Part shown: one piece after another, positions 25,900-33,939 of the stretch
Numbering within the stretch: position 1 is the first letter of the stretch
How the letters are laid out: every line of letters starts with the position of its first letter
DNA from: JAPUDQ01 sp964573015
GTDB lineage: Bacteria; Patescibacteriota; Saccharimonadia; Saccharimonadales; Saccharimonadaceae
Assembly (NCBI GenBank): GCA_964573015.1
Contig: CAZNHZ010000001.1
Span: forward strand, 248,001 to 312,000
Reading direction: 5' to 3'
DNA: 64,000 nucleotides
Made by a program: the position numbers and the translations under genes
Notes under the pieces: model-generated
Told to the model about the DNA's origin: nothing
Databases searched by the model: none
Seen by the model: only the letters and a program-made list of their open reading frames with translations

Positions 25900-25939
25900 T
25901 ACTGTCAAAACATGTCCGATCGGACATGTTTTGACAGTA
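25900..25939. repeat. 40-bp perfect palindrome
   Basis: The left arm (20 nt, starting TACTGTCAAAAC) and the right arm (ending GTTTTGACAGTA) are exact reverse complements with no spacer. It lies in a gene-free stretch between tRNA-Glu and the SIMPL gene. The lack of a loop and of a flanking T-run argues against a standard terminator; a strong operator or a recombination site is possible. Confidence 0.9.
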
Positions 25940-26051
25940 CCTGGCTGATTTTATACCAAGGAGTAAAGCAAAGTGTCATATTATCAAAACAGCGTACCGG
26001 TCAAATCGTCAGCGTGATTTAGTATAAACGCATCGAATTATATATAAAATA

Positions 26052-26798
26052 TTATTTGATATAGTATTCGACCGTTACGGAGTAGTGAAGCTCGTTTTCG
26101 CCGGGTGCATAGCCCTGAGCAACCTGTTTGGCGTCGTCGCTGTTTCTTTCGGCCATGCCAATCATCGGCATGACACCGCCAAAACCGGCGCCGTCATTAA
26201 CTGATTTGACATCCGCTACCCGAAATCCGAGATTACGAGCTGATTGGTCGGCCTTGGCGCGTGCTTCTCGCGTCGCATTTTGCCGCGCCTGGGTCTCGAG
26301 TTGTTTACGTTTTTCGGTGCTAAAAGTCGGTTGCGGCGTGACTCCGCCCTCAGGATCGGTCGTCACGATAAAATCGAGCACTTTTTGCATCAAAGCCTCG
26401 TCTTTGACTCTGACTTCGACCGCTAGATTGTACACGGTTTTTCCGGTTGATTGCGGCAGTTCATAATCAAGATAAGAATTGATATTGGTTTTGATGTTGT
26501 TTGCTGACACACCCAGCTCTTTTAGCTTGTTCACAAGCTCTTCGCTTTTGGCGGTTGCCTGATTTCTGGCGATTGCTTTGTCATCGCTTCTAAAACTGTA
26601 ATTCGGATAAAATTCGTACTGATCCGGCGTGGCCCGGACCGTTGATTCACCGGTCACCGTAACGGTACGGGCGTCCCGATCGTACCGTGCTTCCCACGGC
26701 CGCCACAGCGCCAGCATAGCGATAATGACCAGCAGCAACACTGCGCTGATCCACCGATAGTCAAATTTTAGCGTAACTGATGATTTCATTTGTGCCAT
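26052..26798 (-). CDS. SIMPL-domain (DUF541) membrane-anchored protein
   Basis: A 248-residue protein with one N-terminal membrane helix (about residues 16-33) and a SIMPL domain: TVTVTGESTVRATPDQYEFYPNYSF, the SEELVNKLKELGVSANNIKT segment, and the C-terminal YSVTVEYYIK. The family is extracytoplasmic and poorly understood, linked to envelope stress in other bacteria. The Shine-Dalgarno GAGGAGG precedes the ATG. Confidence 0.88.
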   Translation of the reverse strand: MAQMKSSVTLKFDYRWISAVLLLVIIAMLALWRPWEARYDRDARTVTVTGESTVRATPDQYEFYPNYSFRSDDKAIARNQATAKSEELVNKLKELGVSANNIKTNINSYLDYELPQSTGKTVYNLAVEVRVKDEALMQKVLDFIVTTDPEGGVTPQPTFSTEKRKQLETQARQNATREARAKADQSARNLGFRVADVKSVNDGAGFGGVMPMIGMAERNSDDAKQVAQGYAPGENELHYSVTVEYYIK

Positions 26799-26931
26799 GA
26801 TACCCTCCTCGATATACGACCATCATACAGCGATATAATGCGTTTTACTACCATAGCTGCCTAAATATCCATAAACATCAATGTGTTTATATGGCAACGA
26901 GTTATGATAAAAAGAGTCAGAATAAACATGT

Positions 26932-27105
26932 ATGTATCGATATACTATCTCATCGATCGATCAACTCTCGCCAACAACCATACTGGTGTCACTGACTCAT
27001 GAGCCCGATGGGCAAGTGCTATTTGGTTTTATCCCGGACAATATGCCGCGATTTCATTTCGCGTCGGAAAACGCTGGAGTCCGGCTCGATGCTTCTCGAT
27101 GGTGA
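26932..27105 (+). CDS. Small protein, first of a coupled pair
   Basis: A 57-residue frame running through SLTHEPDGQVLFGFIP and ending ASENAGVRLDASRW. It is listed because its stop overlaps the start of the next gene as ATGGTGA, the usual sign of translational coupling. A GTG at about codon 18 is an alternative start. No known family. Confidence 0.4.
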   Translation: MYRYTISSIDQLSPTTILVSLTHEPDGQVLFGFIPDNMPRFHFASENAGVRLDASRW

Positions 27106-27368
27106 GTTCACTAAACATCCTCGCGCCGGCGCCCGCGGTACCCGCTAGCCGCATCGCCAAGACAATCACTCTCGCCGAAGGCACCGTCTCGGCCGAATAC
27201 ACACCGACAGTTATCTACGTCATGCCGATCCAGCCAGCCGCCGGCTGCAGCTACGAGGGCGACCGGCCCGGTCCGGAAGTCGAGGTTACGTTCAAATGCG
27301 GCGGTAGCGAAACACAGCTCAAAATGGTGCTGATTAACGGCGCTTTCGCGTACCGAACCGAACATTGA
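27099..27368 (+). CDS. Small beta-rich protein, second of a coupled pair
   Basis: An 89-residue protein, Ala/Pro-rich at the N-terminus and beta-strand-rich afterwards, with two cysteines. Its C-terminal half resembles that of the minus-strand frame at 25414-25647. No known function. It overlaps the end of the 57-residue frame by 7 nt. GC-rich third positions support coding. Confidence 0.5.
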   Translation: MVSSLNILAPAPAVPASRIAKTITLAEGTVSAEYTPTVIYVMPIQPAAGCSYEGDRPGPEVEVTFKCGGSETQLKMVLINGAFAYRTEH

Positions 27369-27409
27369 CCCGCTAAACACTCTAAACCGTCGAGTGATAT
27401 ACTATCTGT

Positions 27410-27904
27410 ATGGCAACATTTAGTTTTGATATAGTTTCGACCTACGATAAAGCCGAGATCAACAATGTCTTCATGCAGGTGCAGCGCGATATAAGCAATC
27501 GCTATGATTTCAAGGGCACTCCGGCTGCCGTTGAGTGGCTCGGAGACAAAACCGGCTTTTTGATCACAGCTGCCAACAACATGCATCTTGAGAGCATCAT
27601 CGATATTATTCACCGCAGCGTCATCGCCAGAAATCAAAGCACCAAGATTCTCGACCTTAGCCGTCAGCCGGTGGCGGGCAGTATGAAACTAACCAAAGAA
27701 GTACCTCTTGTTAAGGGGCTGGATCAAGACAAAGCCAAACAAGTCACCGCGCTGATTCGTGAGAAATTTCCAAAAGTAAAAAGCCAAATCCAGGGTCAGG
27801 AAGTACGGGTTCAGAGCCCCAAAAAAGACGAGCTGCAAGCCGTTATGCAAATTCTGCGAGGTGCCGATTTCGACTTTCCGCTTAATTTTCAAAACTTCCG
27901 CTAA
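27410..27904 (+). CDS. yajQ: YajQ-family (DUF520) nucleotide-binding protein
   Basis: A 164-residue protein of standard length with the family's tandem ferredoxin-like folds: FSFDIVSTYDKAEINNVFMQVQRDISNRYDFKGTPA and RQPVAGSMKLTKEVPLVKGLDQDKAKQVTALIREKFPKVKSQIQG. Members bind RNA or cyclic di-GMP in other bacteria. TATACT (27398-27403) ends 6 nt before the ATG. Confidence 0.95.
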   Translation: MATFSFDIVSTYDKAEINNVFMQVQRDISNRYDFKGTPAAVEWLGDKTGFLITAANNMHLESIIDIIHRSVIARNQSTKILDLSRQPVAGSMKLTKEVPLVKGLDQDKAKQVTALIREKFPKVKSQIQGQEVRVQSPKKDELQAVMQILRGADFDFPLNFQNFR

Positions 27905-27944
27905 ACTATCATCATTTCACGGTCAAATTGTAAAAAAACAAGAC

Positions 27945-27973
27945 TTACAAGTCTGGCCTCGGCCAATTATAAT
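27945..27973 (+). promoter_or_regulatory. Promoter of the structured leader
   Basis: TTACAA (27945-27950), 17-nt spacer, TATAAT (27968-27973). The -35 element sits in the palindrome AGACTTACAAGTCT. Transcription should start near 27980, far from any start codon. Confidence 0.75.
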
Positions 27974-27979
27974 AGAGAT

Positions 27980-28222
27980 AGTTACGGGAGTACTCCATCT
28001 CGTAGTCCGACCCAATCAGTCGGCAACGAAACTGGTTTCCACTCTCGGACGTTTAACACACCTATGCTACCTCGGTTTTCTGAGTGAGTGTAAGCGACTC
28101 ACGCAGCTATCCATGTAGCATCATGAGGCCAGCAGTCCGTGATTATAAATTGTAATCGGCGGATGCCTCACTCCACCATCGCTTACTGACAGATCGGCTC
28201 GATCATAATGTCAGTCTTTTTT
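27980..28222 (+). ncRNA. Attenuator-like structured leader or small RNA
   Basis: About 240 nt from promoter to intrinsic terminator with no convincing open frame. Visible hairpins: CCGAC/GTCGG near 28010-28027, a long arm TGCTAC...GTAGCA enclosing GTGAGT/ACTCAC (about 28065-28125), and GAGGC...GCCTC enclosing an A/T-rich stem (28125-28170). It ends in the terminator at 28185-28222. The 81-residue gene begins 27 nt later with no promoter between, so expression of that gene needs readthrough. No known riboswitch class is recognised. Confidence 0.6.
28185..28222 (+). terminator. Intrinsic terminator inside the leader
   Basis: ACTGACA (28185-28191) pairs with TGTCAGT (28209-28215), with GATCG/CGATC nested inside, followed by CTTTTTT (28216-28222). 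Confidence 0.8.
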
Positions 28223-28248
28223 AACCCTTAAAAAGATGGAGAACTGCT

Positions 28249-28494
28249 ATGACCAAAACTACAATCAACAAAAAAATTAACGTCAGCGCCGTGACTTTCA
28301 ACCGCCGTTTCGAGCCTGTGCCGCGTCGAATTGAATTTGAGGGTCGCAGCTTGACATTTATCGGCCAGGGAATTCGGCTGATCATCAAAAACAACGGTCA
28401 CATCACCCGGCTATGGGACATGTTTGACGGCGAGAGCCAATACCGCTTGCGCCAAGACGACCATGACTGGACGCTGGTAGCAATCAGCCGCTAG
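28249..28494 (+). CDS. Small basic protein downstream of the attenuator
   Basis: An 81-residue, beta-rich, basic protein (FNRRFEPVPRRIEFEGRSLTF...WTLVAISR). No family recognised. The Shine-Dalgarno GGAG lies just before the ATG. It is followed by a terminator at 28508. Its only visible promoter is upstream of the structured leader. Confidence 0.75.
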   Translation: MTKTTINKKINVSAVTFNRRFEPVPRRIEFEGRSLTFIGQGIRLIIKNNGHITRLWDMFDGESQYRLRQDDHDWTLVAISR

Positions 28495-28507
28495 CGCCTC
28501 ATAGAAA

Positions 28508-28537
28508 CAATCGCTCCTGCCAAGCGATTGTTTTTTT
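28508..28537 (+). terminator. Intrinsic terminator
   Basis: CAATCGCT (28508-28515), 7-nt loop, AGCGATTG (28523-28530), then TTTTTTT. Confidence 0.92.
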
Positions 28538-28585
28538 AGTTAATATCGATTATGCTAAATGCGATTAGACAAGGCGACCGTCATC

Positions 28586-29014
28586 ATGAAAAAATCAACA
28601 ATACCAACAGCGCTCAAAATATTTTTTGTCACCGCTCTTGTGGTTGTAGTCATCTCGGTACTTGAGGGCTGGGTGGCTTATTTTATCAGCTACCCTGATT
28701 ATCCCGACAAAACTCATGATTTTTTTGAGATAACGTTTTCTTATATACTCAATCAGATCCCGCCGCTCGTTGTTGCAGCCGTTATATGGCTCAGCCGAAA
28801 AAGCCGCGATTTTTCTATCAATACACTTTTTGAAGTCGGGCTGGTAACGGTCAGCATCTTTCTCATCCAAACGGCAATTTTTCCTGTTATCACTCATCTT
28901 ATAGAGCCGACGCTGGGTGATTACTGGGTGGCAACTCAGGCCGCACCGCTGCTTATCATGCTCGGTATCACTGCCATTATGATTAATCGCTTACGCCAAA
29001 AGGGAGAGTGGTGA
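28586..29014 (+). CDS. Four-helix membrane protein, paralogue A
   Basis: A 142-residue protein with four predicted membrane helices and polar ends, of unknown function. It shares the segment RDFSINTLFEVGLVTVSIFL with NRALSLTTLFEVTLLTLTVV of the next gene, so the two are tandem duplicates. The start at 28586 is preferred because an upstream ATG at 28559 lies only 2 nt from the -10 box TATGCT; AAGGC precedes this ATG. Stop and next start overlap as TGATG. Confidence 0.75.
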   Translation: MKKSTIPTALKIFFVTALVVVVISVLEGWVAYFISYPDYPDKTHDFFEITFSYILNQIPPLVVAAVIWLSRKSRDFSINTLFEVGLVTVSIFLIQTAIFPVITHLIEPTLGDYWVATQAAPLLIMLGITAIMINRLRQKGEW

Positions 29015-29460
29015 TGAAAAAATCGGCCATCAAGCAAAAACCGAAGCACTCAGCGATGCTCCAAAAATACTTTCTCGTCGGAGCTGGGCTAATGTTCGTT
29101 ATGCAAATCGTCCAATCAATTTATTACATAAGCATCCAATTGCCGGAGAACCCTAACCTCAATGCCTATTTTTCGTGGTTTATCGGTTATATGCTTGTCA
29201 TCGTGTTATGGGTTGTTCTCTACAGTACACGCAGCAACCGTGCCTTGTCGCTCACTACACTGTTTGAGGTAACCTTGCTCACGCTTACTGTCGTCATGAT
29301 CACATTGGCACTTGGCTGGCTGACGATGTTTATACCCGTTTCATATTCGAACGATAACTTTTACTGGTTAACAACATTATGGGTGGCTTTGCCATTGATG
29401 GTCGTAACGCCGTGGCTGGTCATCATCGTACGCCGTCTGCGCGCCTCGAAACAGTGGTAA
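29014..29460 (+). CDS. Four-helix membrane protein, paralogue B
   Basis: A 148-residue protein with the same four-helix plan and a TTLFEV motif matching paralogue A; the two end in RLRQKGEW and RLRASKQW respectively. Its ATG shares one base with the upstream stop codon, so it is translationally coupled. Unknown function, perhaps a heteromeric membrane complex. Confidence 0.75.
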   Translation: MKKSAIKQKPKHSAMLQKYFLVGAGLMFVMQIVQSIYYISIQLPENPNLNAYFSWFIGYMLVIVLWVVLYSTRSNRALSLTTLFEVTLLTLTVVMITLALGWLTMFIPVSYSNDNFYWLTTLWVALPLMVVTPWLVIIVRRLRASKQW

Positions 29461-29462
29461 GC

Positions 29463-29491
29463 TAGACAAAACATCACACTTGTGCTATAAT
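29463..29491 (+). promoter_or_regulatory. Promoter of the DEAD-box helicase gene
   Basis: TAGACA (29463-29468), 17-nt spacer, TATAAT (29486-29491). The predicted start is near 29498, giving a leader of about 105 nt. Confidence 0.75.
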
Positions 29492-29507
29492 GAAAAGATC
29501 TAGTATG

Positions 29508-29580
29508 GATATCGGGTTCTCTTCGAGGTCATCTCGCTATCTGTTTTAGACAGAGCATCATGAGATGTCTCGCCGATATC
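29508..29580 (+). promoter_or_regulatory. Three-tier hairpin in the helicase 5' leader
   Basis: GATATCGG (29508-29515) pairs with CCGATATC (29573-29580). Inside, CGAG and CATCTC pair with GAGATG and CTCG, and innermost TCTGT pairs with ACAGA. The hairpin starts about 10 nt after the predicted transcript start and ends 22 nt before the start codon. It could be a temperature- or helicase-sensitive autoregulatory element. Confidence 0.7.
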
Positions 29581-29602
29581 AATCAAACGAAAAGGAATTA
29601 TT

Positions 29603-30967
29603 TTGAATACCAAACCATTTTCGAGGCGGCCAGCTCACGGCCGTCCTGCTGCGCCGCGCAGCAAACAATTTCGGCCCAAACGCCGTCAAACACCCGAGGA
29701 TAAGCTATTTGCCACCATCTATGAAGTACATGGCGACAACCCGCCGGCAGCGCGCCCGCCGCGCCCAAAAAACCGTCCAAACAATCGTCCTGCCAAACCG
29801 CGCGGCCGCGCAACGGCAGCTGCCCCGAGATCTTCTCGCAGTAAAAACCGGGGTCAGTACATCGCACCGGAGCGTTTTGTCAACAAAGCCATTACCGCTA
29901 GTGAGGAGACGCCGTATGTCGCTCGGCATCAATTTAGCGATTTTCCGCTCAATCCCGATCTGCACGCCAATATCAGAGCCAAAAACTATATAGCGCCGAG
30001 TGCTATCCAGGACCAGTCGATTCCGCACATTTTAGCCGGACGTGACGTCATCGGCCTCGCCAACACCGGTACCGGCAAGACCGCTGCCTTTGTCATCCCG
30101 ATCATCCAGAAGCTGCTCGCCGATGAGCAGCGTCTCTCGGTGCTCATCGTCACCCCGACTCGCGAACTCGCGACACAAATAGACGATGAATTTCGAGCCT
30201 TCGCGCACAATCTTCGTCTATACAGCACCGTTGTTGTCGGCGGCATGAACATCAATCGCCAGATCGCCGAGCTCAAACGCCGACCGCACGTCGTCATCGC
30301 TACACCAGGGCGTCTCAAAGACCTCATGCAGCAAAATGCCTTGTCGCTCGCGAGTATCAATACGCTCGTGCTCGATGAAGCCGATCGTATGTGTGATATG
30401 GGCTTTTTACCGGATATCCGCCGAATTATTGCCCAGCTGCCACGAGTCCGCCAAAGCTTGTGTTTTAGCGCAACGATCACACCAGCTATCGAAGAAATCA
30501 TCCGCGACATGCTCCATGATCCGATCACGGTGAGTGTCCGCACCCGTGAGACCAGCGATCACGTCGAACAAGACGTCATCTACGCCCGTGACAAAGCTCA
30601 CAAGCTCGAGCTCTTGACCAACATGCTCTCAGATGAAGAATTCGAACGCGTGCTGGTCTTTAGCAAAACCAAATACGGTGCCCAGCGCCTGGCTCGCACG
30701 CTGACAAGCGCCGGTCATAGCGCCGAAGCGATCCATGGCAACAAAACCCAGCCGCAGCGCCAGCGCGCACTCGACACTTTCAAATCCGGCCGCACCCGCG
30801 TACTGGTGGCGACCGATGTTGCCGCCCGCGGCCTCGATATCCCCAACGTCTCTCACGTCATCAACTTTGATCAGCCGATGACCTACGACGACTACGTCCA
30901 CCGTATCGGCCGCACCGGCCGCGGCGGCAGCCGAGGCACCGCCTATACATTTGTCGAGCCAAACTAA
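29603..30967 (+). CDS. DEAD-box ATP-dependent RNA helicase
   Basis: A 454-residue protein with a ~95-residue Arg/Pro-rich basic N-terminal tail and a full DEAD-box core: Q motif (SAIQDQSIPHILAG), Walker A (ANTGTGKTA), PTRELATQ, TPGRL, VLDEADRM, the SAT motif (FSATI), and the C-terminal RGLDIPNVSHV and HRIGRTGRGG. The start codon is TTG with AAAAGGA upstream. The leader holds a large hairpin. Confidence 0.95.
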   Translation: MNTKPFSRRPAHGRPAAPRSKQFRPKRRQTPEDKLFATIYEVHGDNPPAARPPRPKNRPNNRPAKPRGRATAAAPRSSRSKNRGQYIAPERFVNKAITASEETPYVARHQFSDFPLNPDLHANIRAKNYIAPSAIQDQSIPHILAGRDVIGLANTGTGKTAAFVIPIIQKLLADEQRLSVLIVTPTRELATQIDDEFRAFAHNLRLYSTVVVGGMNINRQIAELKRRPHVVIATPGRLKDLMQQNALSLASINTLVLDEADRMCDMGFLPDIRRIIAQLPRVRQSLCFSATITPAIEEIIRDMLHDPITVSVRTRETSDHVEQDVIYARDKAHKLELLTNMLSDEEFERVLVFSKTKYGAQRLARTLTSAGHSAEAIHGNKTQPQRQRALDTFKSGRTRVLVATDVAARGLDIPNVSHVINFDQPMTYDDYVHRIGRTGRGGSRGTAYTFVEPN

Positions 30968-31100
30968 TCGTTTTGACTGCCGACATCTATTTACTAACAA
31001 CTGCTATCCAAGTACAATTGTATCTATAAAAGCATAAGAGGGTAGGCTTATCACGCCAGCAGTTATCACGCCTTTTTGGTATCGTCGTGTCACCGAGATT

Positions 31101-32774
31101 GTGATCGTAATGTCGGCGCTGATTGTTGGTTTGTGGATAATGGACATCGCCAAGCTACCGCTGGGCAATACGATCGGTCTCATCTCTCCGTTTGCTGCCG
31201 TAACCGCCATAATATCAGGCGTCATCAGCGCTACGCTCTACGCTATCGACAAACGTGTGCCGATTCGCATTACCTCAATTATCGGCTACAGCCTTACCGG
31301 TATATCGGTTGGTATCGTTATACTGACAACCGGTCATACAGCCTCTCCGTTTATCGTCCTGGCGATGTTGCTAGCAGTCTTTGCTGGGTTGTACGAGTTG
31401 ATGGGTTTTATGTTTTTGTGCTTGGTTGAGGCGGTTTACCTCACTTATCTGCTTGTCGATCGTCCGATAGGTGATATCGACATCAGTACGGTGTTATTTG
31501 TATTTGTTTTGCCGCTGGTCATCAGCGCCATCGTTTGGCGCAAACCGACCAAACACGAGGCAAAATCAGACAAAGCCTACAGTGATCTGGCCAAAGAACT
31601 GTCTCAAGTCGCCAACAAATCCGAAATCGTCATCAATGCCATAGCCGACGGTGTTATCGCCATAAACGCCGCCGGCACCATCCAGCTGATAAATCCGGCT
31701 GCTCAAACCATCATGGGCTGGGGCAAACAAGACGCCATGGAGCTCGATTACCGATCGGTATTTCGTTTGCTCGACCCCAAAAATCGTGTCGTAACTGAAG
31801 ACAATGATCCGATCCAACAAGTGTTGCATACCAATCAGTCTATAACCACCAATGATTTTAGTCTGACGACCGCAGCCGGCAAAAAAATGATTATTTCGCT
31901 GCTTGTATCACCGGTCGGACAGCCCGGCACCGGTGCAATCATCGTGTTTCGCGATATCACGGGCGATGTCGCCGAAAACCGGCAAAAGGCCGAATTTGTC
32001 AGCACTGCCAGCCACGAAATGCGCACTCCAGTCGCGGCGATCGAAGGCTATTTGGGGCTGGCCCTCAATCCGCAAACCGCCACGATTGACGAAAAAGCCA
32101 GAGCCTACCTCCAAAAAGCTCACGAATCCGCCCAGCATCTCGGTCAGTTGTTTCAGGATTTGCTGGATGTCAGCAAAGCCGAAGATGGCCGTCTCAATAC
32201 CAATCCGGTACCGATAGAGGTGGCGTCATTTGTGCGTGACATTATAGCCACGCTCATGCCCAAAGCGATCGAGAAAAACATCAATCTCAAATTTGCGCCC
32301 GACGAGTCCGGTCCCAACAACCAAACTGTGACTCCGGCCTATTATGTGCGAGTAGACTCGAGCCATTATCGTGAAGTGCTGTCAAACCTTATCGACAATG
32401 CTATCAAGTACACCAAAAACGACGGTACGGCTACCGTCGATATAGTTGGTGACGAATCGCATGTGACAATCAGTATTGTCGATAGCGGAATCGGCATACC
32501 GGCCGAAGATTTACCGCACTTATTTCAGAAATTCTACCGCGTTGACAACACCGATACCCGCGAGATTGGCGGCACCGGGCTCGGATTGTACCTCTGTCGG
32601 CGACTGGTTGAAGCGATGGACGGGCGGATTTGGGTCGAGAGCGAATACGGCAAAGGCAGCATGTTTTTTGTCGAGCTACCACGGTTAAGCACCGAACAGG
32701 CTCTCCAGGAAATGCAATCACAATCGACTACCGCATCTCCGCCATCACCGCCAACCCAACAACTGGAGTCATAA
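31101..32774 (+). CDS. Membrane histidine kinase with PAS domain
   Basis: A 557-residue (from GTG) sensor kinase: about six membrane helices in the first 145 residues, PAS domain (about 170-290), HisKA with His305 in STASHEMRTPVAAIEGYL, and HATPase_c (LIDNAIKYTK, DSGIGIP, GTGLGLYLC). The frame stays open upstream through WYRRVTEI, which looks like real juxtamembrane sequence, but no ATG/GTG/TTG is present before the preceding TAA; a rare start codon (ATC after GAGGGTAGG) is possible. It pairs with the regulator at 32820. Confidence 0.9.
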   Translation: MIVMSALIVGLWIMDIAKLPLGNTIGLISPFAAVTAIISGVISATLYAIDKRVPIRITSIIGYSLTGISVGIVILTTGHTASPFIVLAMLLAVFAGLYELMGFMFLCLVEAVYLTYLLVDRPIGDIDISTVLFVFVLPLVISAIVWRKPTKHEAKSDKAYSDLAKELSQVANKSEIVINAIADGVIAINAAGTIQLINPAAQTIMGWGKQDAMELDYRSVFRLLDPKNRVVTEDNDPIQQVLHTNQSITTNDFSLTTAAGKKMIISLLVSPVGQPGTGAIIVFRDITGDVAENRQKAEFVSTASHEMRTPVAAIEGYLGLALNPQTATIDEKARAYLQKAHESAQHLGQLFQDLLDVSKAEDGRLNTNPVPIEVASFVRDIIATLMPKAIEKNINLKFAPDESGPNNQTVTPAYYVRVDSSHYREVLSNLIDNAIKYTKNDGTATVDIVGDESHVTISIVDSGIGIPAEDLPHLFQKFYRVDNTDTREIGGTGLGLYLCRRLVEAMDGRIWVESEYGKGSMFFVELPRLSTEQALQEMQSQSTTASPPSPPTQQLES

Positions 32775-32819
32775 GCAGTATGGATTTTTTTGACCGGCAC
32801 CAGTATAGTAGGAGGTAAG

Positions 32820-33935
32820 ATGACAAAAATTATGCTTGTCGAAGACGACAAAAGCCTGCGCGAGATATATGGTGTCAGGTTGCTTGCCGAAGGTTACGAT
32901 ATTGTATCAGCCGGTGATGGCGAAGAAGCCCTGGCTATGGCTATCAAAGAACGTCCGCAACTAATCATTAGCGACATAATGATGCCCAAGATCAGCGGTT
33001 TTGATCTGCTCGATATTTTGCGCTCCACGACTGAGACCAAAAATATCCGCGTCATTATGATGACAGCGCTTAGCTCAGAGGACCAACGCATGCGCGGTGA
33101 ACAGCTTGGCGCCGATCGTTATCTGGTTAAGTCGCAGGTCGGCATTGAAGACGTTGTCCATATCGTCCATGAGGTCTTAAACGACCAACCGTCGTCGCAA
33201 CCGGCGACTCCACCTAATGAGCCTGCTGCTCCCGCTCCGTCATCACCAGCCTCAGCTCCGCCGATAGCCGGTCAAATGCCCGTGACACCACCCCCTGCGA
33301 TCCCGCCGAGTCCGGCACCCGGATCACCCGGATCGTCACCATTGCCGCCACCGGCAGGTTTCGGCCCGACTACAGCGTCTAGACCGCCTCAGCCCAAACC
33401 GCCGCAATCCCGAGCCAGAGTTATTACACCACTCGGCGATCCTACCGTGCCCAGCGTCAACCTCAATGAGCTGCTCGACAAAGAGATGATCAAAGAAGCC
33501 GGTCTCGATCCCAACTTTACGCCGACAGTCAATTCAACTGCCCAGCAACAAGCCGAAGTCGATGAAAAACTCGAGGATTTTGTCGCCGCACCAGTCGCCG
33601 ACAGTGCCCCGCTGGACAATAAGCTGCCGGATATCTCAGTAAATTCCAGCGGTGAAATGTCAACTACACCAGATACTGCCGCGCCGTCTGATGTTAATGA
33701 CGCGCCAGCGCCTGAAACATCGGCCGTTCCGACGACAAACCCTGCTGATGTGCCCATACCGCCGCCTAGCGGTTTTGTCGTACCGACAGCACCACAAGAG
33801 CCATCTGCTCTACCGCCCAGTCCGGCACAGACTACTAATGAACAGCCGCCGTTCGATCAGGCTTCTATATCGCCGTCAATTCAGCCACAAACCATCTCTA
33901 CGCCGCCGTCGCGTCCGATTCCACCCAGTGCCTGA
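32820..33935 (+). CDS. Response regulator with long proline-rich tail
   Basis: A 371-residue protein. Residues 1-122 are a receiver domain (VEDD acidic pocket, phospho-acceptor Asp52 in ISDIMMPK, Lys in RYLVKS). The remaining ~245 residues are Pro/Ala/Ser/Thr-rich and look disordered, with one more ordered patch (VNLNELLDKEMIKEAGLDPNF). There is no DNA-binding output domain. The AGGAGGTAAG Shine-Dalgarno marks the start. It follows the kinase gene in one operon. Confidence 0.9.
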   Translation: MTKIMLVEDDKSLREIYGVRLLAEGYDIVSAGDGEEALAMAIKERPQLIISDIMMPKISGFDLLDILRSTTETKNIRVIMMTALSSEDQRMRGEQLGADRYLVKSQVGIEDVVHIVHEVLNDQPSSQPATPPNEPAAPAPSSPASAPPIAGQMPVTPPPAIPPSPAPGSPGSSPLPPPAGFGPTTASRPPQPKPPQSRARVITPLGDPTVPSVNLNELLDKEMIKEAGLDPNFTPTVNSTAQQQAEVDEKLEDFVAAPVADSAPLDNKLPDISVNSSGEMSTTPDTAAPSDVNDAPAPETSAVPTTNPADVPIPPPSGFVVPTAPQEPSALPPSPAQTTNEQPPFDQASISPSIQPQTISTPPSRPIPPSA

Positions 33936-33939
33936 TGAG

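Noticed and set aside
27861..28118. 85-codon frame overlapping the end of yajQ
   Set aside because: It begins inside yajQ in another frame and runs through the promoter and structured leader; composition is not protein-like.
28559..28585. Upstream in-frame ATG for paralogue A
   Set aside because: It lies only 2 nt after the -10 box, so it would be upstream of the transcription start.
33652..33939. Upstream extension of the pseudouridine synthase frame
   Set aside because: Overlaps the tail of the response regulator in another frame; the S4 domain starts exactly at 33940.
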